Shown here one piece after another: positions 56,301 to 64,000 of a stretch of 64,000 nt of DNA. The notes beneath the pieces are model-generated. The model saw only the letters and a program-made list of their open reading frames with translations, did not search any database and was not told the origin of the DNA. Position 1 is the first letter of the stretch. Each line of letters begins with the position of its first letter. Made by a program: the position numbers and the translations under genes. Source of the DNA: Ophiosphaerella korrae (taxonomy: Eukaryota > Ascomycota > Dothideomycetes > Pleosporales > Phaeosphaeriaceae); the NCBI GenBank assembly GCA_028456385.1, contig JALNQF010000077.1, positions 124,001 through 188,000 of the forward strand. The letters run 5' to 3'.

Positions 56301-59300
56301 ATACTAAAGTAGGTAAGTACAAGAATAATATAAATAAGACTTACTATTACTAGTATAAACTTATAAAATATAATTAGTTTAAATCCTAGTATAAAAGCCT
56401 AAATTTAATTTATCTAACTTTAAATTCTTTATATAAAAAAAAATTTATTAAGAAATTAATCTTAACTAAAGATTAAATAAAAAATTTAAAATAAAAGAGA
56501 GAATTAGTAGGTATTATAAATAAATAAGAGAAGAGGTAATAAGAAAAAAAAACTTAGTTAATTTCCTTTAAAAATAAACAACTAAAGAGGTTTTAGTATT
56601 TAGATACTAAGAAAAACTTTATATTATATATTATTACTAATTACTTTTAATAGAACTAGAAGAAAAAGCTTAAGTAGTAAAAAGACTTCTAAGACTAAAC
56701 CTAGGTAGCTAAAAGTAAATACTACTTAAATAATAAGTATAATAGTAATTCTAATTCTAAAGCTTAAGATCTTAAAGTAAAAAGCTAAAAGAATACTAAA
56801 GAAGTAGAAGAAGTATAGAAATAAGAGACTAAAGTCTCTTAGAAAAAGAAGTAAAAGAGTATAAACTTATTATATTAAATTAAGAGTAGACTAGAGTAGA
56901 AATACTACTACTAGAAAGTAGAGTATAAAGAAAAGAAGTTAAAAGAGTAGCTAGATAGTAGCTAAAAGTAAAAGTAAAAGTAGTAAGAAACTTAATAAAG
57001 TATTTATAAGTATATACTAAACTTTTATTAAGACTTAGGTAACTTATATCTAACTTTAAGTTAGTAAAGTAAAAAAAGTATAAAGGCGTACCTTATAAGG
57101 CCTAAAGAGCTAGTAGTTAATAGAGAGAATTTAGAGTAGTATAAAAGCTTAAAAGTAAGCTAGAGCTACTAGAAAAAGCGCTTTAAAGGTGTTTACTAAT
57201 ACTAGAAAGAGATAAAGAGTAAAAAGAACTAAAGAGAACCTAATAAATAAAAGCCTTATCTACTATAGAGAATATAGTAGCTAGAAAACTATTAAACTTA
57301 CTCTTAGGTATAATATAACTCTAGTAATACTAGCTATAAGCTTACTAGTAAAAAAGATTATTAGTAGAGCTATAAGAGTAGCTAAAAGTCTTAGAGTTAT
57401 TATCTTTAAGCTTATTTATACTATATACTACTAGGTAAGCTCTAAGCTTATAAAAACGTACTAGCTTACTAGGTGTTATAAGAGGACGCCTATAGGCTAG
57501 TTAATAACTTAAGAAAATATTTTAGTAAATAAAATACTAAATATTACCTACTATAGTCTTATAAGTAAAGGGTATAGTAATAAAGTAGCTAAAAGACTAA
57601 GTAGCTATAAGAAAAAAAGTATTAGTATAAGTATACTTTTACTTAAAGAGCTTAGTAATATAGTAGTAACTTTTAGTAAAACTCTTAACTTAAGAGAGTA
57701 CTTACTTATATTTAGCTACTAAACTACTAAAAACTTATTAGTAGAGCTCTAAAAGACTATTAAGATAGAACTAAGTAAAAAGAAAAATAAAGTTAAAGAC
57801 TTACTTATCTTATAATTATAGCCCTAAATATAATAATAAATATAGAAGCTATTAAAGTAGGTAATACCTTTATTCTTAAAGAAAATAGAGTATTTAATAC
57901 TACTATAAATATAAGTAGTATAGCTATAATTACTTTCTTCTTTATAACTATAAGCTATAGCCTAATTAAAGCCTAGTAGTAGTAGCTCTAGTAGTAAAGC
58001 TCTATAAGAGCTAATATTATTCTAAGTATACTAACTTATATAGACTATAGCTTTATAATAGGCTTATATCTCTTAAAGATTATTAATTAAATAAAGATCT
58101 TATAAGTACGTAGCTTAAGTAGCTAAAGAGTCTTAAGTAAGTATTTCTTAACTCTTGTAATAGTATACCTAATAGTATAGCTAGTAAAAAAGAGACTAAA
58201 ACTAATTAAAAGTATAGAAGAGGCTATTAAAGTTATAGAAATAAATATTATAGAGACTATTTTACTAGTAAGTATATATAAACTCTTAAATAAAGAAAAA
58301 AAGCTAGCTAAAGTTATACTATTTAAAAACGTTTAAGGTTTAGTTAAAATAGTTATAAAGTAAGTTAAGTAAGAGAGAGTAGTTAAAGAAATAAGTAATA
58401 ACTAAGAGAATATATAGTAAGTAAGCCCTAAGAGCTTATAAGTAAAAAGGTTAGATACTTACTTTTATACTAGAAATAATATATTATAGAAATAGAGTAA
58501 GAAGCCTTATTCTTAGTTTAATAATAACTTAAGAGTAACTTACCTAGGTTATAAAGTAGCTAAGAAGGATTATTACTACTATAGTTACTTTAGCTAAGCT
58601 AGCTAGCTATATAGTAGCTAGGTTAGAAATTAAGAGTAGCTATAATAATTAAAGTAGAAAGTAAATAAAAGAATAGAGCTAAGAAACTAGTAAGAGAGTA
58701 TAGAGTAGCTAAGATAAGGTTAAAATAGAAGAAGAAGAAAATATAATAAAAAATAGAGAGATAAAGTTTAAGTATACCTTTAAAGAGTATTTATAACTTT
58801 ACTAAAACTATAGGAGCTAATAACTATAAGAGCTTAACTACTAGTAAAGATATTTAAATATAGAGCCTAAAGGCCTTATACTAGCTTAACTAATAAATAT
58901 ATATATAAGAAAAGAGTTAGCTACTAAAAATTAATAAGTAAGAGTAGAATTTAGTAAGTAAAGATATATAAAGTAAAAGAACTATTATAAAAGAGTAAAA
59001 AATTATTATAGCTTATAAAACGTACGTATAAAATAATAATAAAAGAGTAGGTAGCTACTACTATAAGCTATATAATACGTCTATATAAAATTTTTATTAA
59101 ATAACCTAGAAACGAGGTAAATACTCTATAAATAACTACTTAGATATTAGATCTAGAGCGCTTAAGAGAAAGGCGTTATAAGTAAAAGATAAGAGTAGTA
59201 TCTTGAATATTCTAAGCTATAGCTAAAACGCTCTAAAATAAAAATAATAGCTAATTTAAGGAAATAGAAGTAGCGTAACTTAAGCTTTAAATTAGGTAAA

Positions 59301-60000
59301 AGCCTTAATAAAACTAGTATTCTTCTAGAGTAAGCTTAAAGAAGTTATAGCTATAGCTAAGGTTAAATTAGTAGTTTATAGATAATATATAGTAATTAAT
59401 ACCTAAAGAGCTATAAGTTATTTAAGAAGAAAGATACTCTTAGAGACTTAATATCTTTATTCTTTTTTATTAATTTTAATATTTTAGCTAAAAAGATTAA
59501 GTTACTCTCTAACTATATATATAGTTAGCGCTAGATACTAAACTATTTATAGAGGTAGAGCTAAATTATAAATCTAAATTATTTTAAATATAATAGTTTA
59601 AGAACCTTACTACTAATAAAATAAGAAAGGAGTTTATAAGTTAAAGTAAGTTTTACTCTTTTTTTAGGCTAAAAGCTCTTAATTAAGTATAGTAGCTTAA
59701 TAAAACTAAGCTTTTAAAAGAAAAGTAGAGGTATATAGTAAAGTATTATAAAGAAAGAAATAAGAAAAAAGGAGTAAGTAGTTAATAGGAAAATATAAGT
59801 ACAAAAAGCTTATAAAGAGGTAAACTATTAAGAAAGAGAGGTATAAGAGAAATAATAGGCCTTTAAGTTATAGGATATAATCTATATAAGTATAAACAAT
59901 ATTTAGAGTTAGTTTAGCTAATAAAGTTTAAGTTCTCTAAGACTAATAAGCTCTTAGGCCCTAGATCTATATTAGGTACTTAACCTTATAATAATAGTAT
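56301..60000. other. AT-rich, strongly RIP-mutated DNA, probably retrotransposon gag/protease regions
   Basis: Very low CpG as well as CpA. It separates the gypsy pol from the copia integrase. One frame at 58091-58640 is readable with only TAA/TAG (for example SIEEAIKVIEINIIETILLVSIYKLLNKEKKLAK). Its order relative to the copia pol suits a copia gag/protease part, but no clear zinc knuckle or DSG motif could be confirmed. Confidence 0.4.
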
Positions 60001-63000
60001 CTTAGTTAAAGTAATTAAAAATAATAATAAGATTATAATACTAAAACTAGAGCTCTAGTACTAGTTAAACTTATAAAGTATTACTATTAAACTTTTAGCT
60101 CTAGATACTTAAGCTTAAAATAGAAGAGCTAAGCGCGCTTAAGAAATTAATAAAGAAAAGTTATATACTATATTACTTAATATAAATTTACTATAAGAAC
60201 TTTAGCCTAAAATTATATAGACTAGAGTTTACTTATATAATTAAACGCTAAGTTACTTAAATAACTAGAAGATAGTATATAAAGTATTCTTTATAAAAGT
60301 TACTAAGAACTAAGGAATTATAGTATTAATAAGAAAACTAAGCTTAGCTTACTTAAAAGTATATAAGTATAAAGCTTTTATAATAACTAATAATATATAT
60401 TAGAGTAAGTTAAAGTTATAATATTTAAATCTAAAAGTATAGATTAGCTACTTTATAGGTTTAAAGTAGATATTACGTAAGATAAATTAATAAAGTAGTT
60501 TTAATAATTAACTAAAGAGAGTACATAGTAGATAAAGCTATCTAAGTAAGTACTAGGTATATATACCTAGTAGCTTACTAAGTACTAACTAAAAGTAAAA
60601 AGTAGTTAAATATTAGAAAGTTGTAAACTTACTAATATTAGTATAAAGTAAGAAATATAAAGGTAACTCTTTTATAGTAAGATACTAGTTATTAAATATC
60701 TACTAGATCTAAGTACTATTAATAGCTAAAGTAATAAGTATATAAGATATAATTTTTAATAGGTAAATAAATTTTAATATTAAAATAGAGAATCTAATAG
60801 ATAACTTTATATATTAAATACTAAAAGAAATTACTACTTATATTAAAATAATTAAGCTCTTAGTACTAGTATATAATCTAGAAATAGAGTGCTTTTATAA
60901 AGATAATATAAAGTTAGATATATTTATAAATAATAATAAAAAAGATTTACTTAGCTACTACTATAGAAGAAAGATTATAGATTACTATCTAACTCTTCTA
61001 CTATCTCTACTTCTTGTAGTACTACTAGCCTATTTAATAACTAGAAATTAACTAGAGTTAATAGTATATAATAACTATAGCTTATCTAAAACTATACTAT
61101 AGGTAGTAGCTTTTATAGCTAGTACCTAGGTAAGTAACTTTAGAAAATATAAAGAAGAGCTTATAGATAAAGCTAAAATAAAAAGAATACTTATAAAAAG
61201 ACTAAAGCCTTACTATACTTAACTTCTATTACTACCTTAATACTAAATAAACCTAGATAGCTATCTAATAGGTAAACTCTTTAAAGAAGCTAAGTTAGCT
61301 TACTTAACTAGTTACTACTAGATAAGATTATAGACTAAATACTAGCTTATAGATACTTAACTCTATATAAGTATATATATATAAACTAGATAAATATTAT
61401 TATATTATTAAGTATAAAGCTTAACTTCTTATATAAGATAACTAGTAATAAAACCTTACTATATAAGAAACTTATACTAAATTACTAGCTAGCTACTCCT
61501 TTTAGATACCTATAACTATTTATAATAGAGTTTCTTATTATTAACTATAAATAACTTAAAAGAGAGTATTAGGAGATTAAAAGTTAATAATAAAGCTTGT
61601 ATTATAATTAAGTAATAAGCTATAAATAATAGAATAGTTCTTGCGATATTAATATACTATTAGTTGTAGTTAATAATTAAATTGCTAATACTATCCTAAT
61701 AATATATATTACTACTAACTATATACTTTAAGTACTTAATTGTCTACCCTTTATAGATTACTTTAATTTATTGCATGTATTTATAGATTAGCTTAATATA
61801 TTATACGTACCTATAGATTACTTTGTATTACGTATCTAGATTATAATTTACTTCTTAATCTAGGTTACTACTTTACTTATCTTATTCTTTGTTAGTACTT
61901 AAGTTATAACTAATTAGTTCTATCTCGATTTCTCTTGTTAAACCTATAACACTACTTCTACTAAATATAATCTTAAACTAAAATAGTATAACGTAACTAA
62001 TCCTTTTATTTATATAGTAATAGACTAAGAGATATTTATAAAAATACTAAGGAGATACTAAAAAAAGAGTATAATCCTCTAAGTCTAAAAAGCCCTATAT
62101 AGTTTCTAGATCTTACTCCTCTTATAGTAAAGAGAATTTATAGCTATACGTAAAGCTATAGGTTTTTAAATTATACTATATAAACTATACTATATAGTTA
62201 AAGCTAGAAGTATTATTTTCTTCTATCTAGATAATAATATTATTGTATATAATAAGCTAAAAGCTAAAGAAGTATAGTAAGTAACTAATCTTTTAAAAGA
62301 GAAGTATATAATTACTAAAGGAATAACTCTCTAAAAGTTTTTTAGTATTAAGTAATTTAAGATAGTAAGTAATATATAATTTAATAATTATAAGTAGTAT
62401 ATATTAATAAGGTAAGTTAGCTTACTAATAAAATATATTTCTATTATAATATACTTATAGCTACTACTAAACTTAAGGCTTATACTAGCTAGGTAATACT
62501 ATCTAAGATTAATAAATACTAACGCAAAATTAGCTTACTTCTATTTATAGCTATAACTATATAGCTAGATATAGCTTTTATAACGTTATAACTTGCCTAT
62601 TTCTTTATAAATCTAAGTACTACTTATTATAAAGCTACTAATTAAGTACTTATATACTTCTTTTATACGAGATTAAAAGTACTCTAGCTAAGTAGAAGTT
62701 ACTTATTATAAGTTACTAGTAATACCTCCTTTACTAATAATACTATAGATTAAAAAAGCTCTAAAGGCTATATAATTAAACTTTTTTATAAGCTTATTAT
62801 ATAGAGAGTAAATAAGAAAGATATAGTTACTATATCTATAACTAAACCTAAATTACTATCTCTATTATAAGTAGCTAAAGAAGCTATATTTATATTAAAA
62901 CTACTTAATAAACTATACGTTAAACTCTCTATAAACTAAATTACTATCTAGTGTAATAATACTTAAATAATTAAGTATATTACTAAAGAATTAGTAAACC

Positions 63001-63290
63001 TATAAACTATACTTTAGTACGTTAATATCTATAATTATTATCTAAAATAAGAGGTCTCTACTACCTAAATTAAAGATAAATATACTTTATTAATAGAGGT
63101 AAGAGTAAGTAGCTTTATAAAAGTCTTACTAGTAAATAAATAGGGAAGCTTTTTAAATTAGCTTAGACTAGAAGAAGTAATAGAATACTAAGTAATATAT
63201 AAAGTACTTCTTAATAAAATCTAAGAGTAGTTTAATAATCTTATATTTATCTTATAAATATCTAGCTTACTATTAAGTTACAAACTTAAA
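60000..63290 (+). mobile_element. Ty1/copia retrotransposon pol remnant, interrupted by a solo LTR
   Basis: Integrase end: LDT.A.NRRAKRA at 60101-60140 (family PxTPEQNGxxERAGG, the catalytic Glu now Lys), then LNIN..LL.EL.PKII with Y.LN., and the C-terminal KVYKYKAFIITNN...K.ISYFIGLK near 60350-60480. A linker with LFKEAKLAYLTSYY.I (61270-61330) precedes the reverse transcriptase. RT: VYIYKLDKYYYIIKYKA (61371), ETYTKLLASYSF to 61515, [solo LTR], KYNLKLK.YNVTNPFIY (61960-62020; family DLE..QYDAVNAF), KALYSF (62085-62102), IIFFYLDNNIIV (62212-62245; family FFYVDDIV), KFFSIK. RNase H: TISITKPKLLSL..VAKEAIF (near 62830), C-NNT...L.T.L.YVNIYNYYLK near 62950-63040. Interruptions are TAA/TAG. The element's own LTRs were not delimited. 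Confidence 0.87.
61516..61956. mobile_element. Solo LTR (431 bp) inserted in the copia reverse transcriptase
   Basis: The LTR runs from 61521 (TATAATAGAG) to 61951 (CCTATAACA) and belongs to the family of the solo LTR at 11626-12055. Flanks CTATT (61516-61520) and CTACT (61952-61956) are a 5-bp target duplication with one C/T difference. Taking out the LTR and one copy of the duplication (436 bp) joins the RT frame ending at 61515-61517 with the frame starting at 61954 exactly in register. It is AT-richer than the 11.6-kb copy, so it has received more RIP. Confidence 0.88.
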
Positions 63291-63645
63291 GGAGTATATT
63301 AGATAAGTTAGATAATTAGATACGTAATTTAATACGTAATAGTATATATATAAAGAGACGTAATAGATTCTAGGTAAACCTAGAATCTATTAATTAGCTT
63401 ACTTAAGCTAGTATAGTAATCTAATTAGCTTAGCGTATAAGTATAATAATTACTAAGTTACTAACCCTACTATAAGTAATAAGATTATAGCCTTAACTTT
63501 TATAAATAAAAGATCTTATATATAAGAATATAAACTATATTAGATAACTAATATAATAAAGGGACTAGTATATTAATAAAATAAGTACTAAGGATCTAGC
63601 TTACTACTATCTTAAGAAATCTAGCTAAGACTACTCTAGCGTAGA
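63291..63645. other. AT-rich DNA, possible 3' LTR of the copia element, with hairpin
   Basis: No coding frame. Contains a perfect hairpin at 63361-63392. It is the expected place of the copia 3' LTR, but no second copy was found in the window for comparison. Confidence 0.35.
63361..63392. repeat. Perfect 14-bp inverted repeat with 4-nt loop
   Basis: TAATAGATTCTAGG (63361-63374), loop TAAA, and the exact reverse complement at 63379-63392. It could be a hairpin in an LTR or a small palindromic insertion. Confidence 0.85.
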
Positions 63646-64000
63646 TATATAGATAGAGCGTAGGGCTAGAAATATATAGATATAGAAATTAATCTACTTA
63701 GTTTATACCTAGTACCTTTAAGTTATAAGTAATTAATCTAAAACAAACCTTTTCTAAAAGCCTTAGTATCTATCTCTAATAAGACCTTAATATAGCTATT
63801 TGTAAGATTTAAAGGAAGTTATAGTAGTTTAATAAAAAGGTATTTTTGTAATAGCTATATAAAGGCCTTATTAGAGAGGGATACTAAGGCTTTTAGAAAA
63901 GCCCTTTTTTAGATTAATTACTTATAACTTAATAGTACTAGGTATAAACTAAGTAGATTAATCCTACTATCTATCTCTAGCCCTACGCTCTATCTATATA
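63646..64000. repeat. 355-bp near-palindrome (MITE-like or foldback element)
   Basis: Starting with TATATAGATAGAGCGTAGGG at 63646, the sequence is repeated in reverse complement from the last base 64000 inwards. The arms stay alignable for about 155 bp each (for example AATCTACTTAGTTTATACC on the left against its complement at 63941-63958 on the right), with roughly one mismatch per ten bases and one small indel. Only about 30-40 bp near 63812-63840 form the loop. No frame inside. The element ends exactly at the window edge and may continue, so its target duplication cannot be seen. Confidence 0.9.

Noticed and set aside
58540..58640. Zinc knuckle of a copia gag
   Set aside because: A cluster of Tyr/Ser codons could come from Cys codons but the CX2CX4HX4C spacing does not fit.
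1..64000. tRNA or rRNA genes
   Set aside because: No cloverleaf with intact A/B boxes and no rRNA-like segment was noticed; RIP-mutated copies would be hard to see by eye.

Overview
The window looks like a repeat-rich, AT-rich block from a filamentous ascomycete (Pezizomycotina) with repeat-induced point mutation (RIP). Almost everywhere CpA and TpG are nearly absent and TpA is in excess, while CpG and CpC survive. Reading frames are broken by TAA and TAG, the codons expected from CAA, CAG or TGG after C-to-T changes on either strand, and hardly ever by indels. The gene families that can still be read (Fot1/pogo, hAT, Ty1/copia and Ty3/gypsy elements, HET domain, DUF7492-type secreted protein, fungal TPR protein with a short GTAAGA...CACAG intron) fit this group. 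The class or species cannot be decided from the sequence.

Layout. 1-28.3 kb is RIP-degraded: the end of a pogo-type transposase (1-640), several long single-frame gene remnants (3.7-4.4, 5.65-6.5, 14.1-14.8, 15.2-15.6, 20.6-21.6 minus, 21.67-22.16, 22.55-23.38, 26.2-27.5 kb), a 28-bp minisatellite (8.4 kb) and a 430-bp solo LTR with a perfect 5-bp target duplication (11.6-12.06 kb). 28.7-33.6 kb is an island of normal composition. It holds the 3' part of a secreted-protein gene whose 5' part is RIP-mutated, a HET-domain pseudogene, a small two-helix membrane-protein remnant on the minus strand, and the intact 5' part of a TPR-protein gene. From 33.1 to 35.26 kb seventeen near-identical 126-bp TPR units pass from intact to fully RIP-mutated.

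35.5-53.3 kb is again a RIP desert. It contains a nucleoside 2-deoxyribosyltransferase-like pseudogene (48.94-49.44 kb), the C-terminus of a hAT transposase (49.78-50.32 kb), a chromodomain protein remnant on the minus strand (50.43-51.27 kb), other unidentified frames, and two arrays of 15-bp coding repeats. At about 53.3 kb composition drops further and CpG also becomes rare. The rest is a nest of LTR retrotransposons: a Ty3/gypsy pol (53.3-56.3 kb), and a Ty1/copia pol (about 60.1-63.2 kb) whose reverse transcriptase is split by a second solo LTR of the family seen at 11.6 kb. The last 355 bases form a near-perfect palindrome that reaches the window edge.

Functionally little here can still be expressed. 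The best candidate for a product is the first 402 residues of the TPR protein. HET and TPR-repeat genes are families linked to fungal non-self recognition, so the island may be what is left of such a locus, but no working system is demonstrated.
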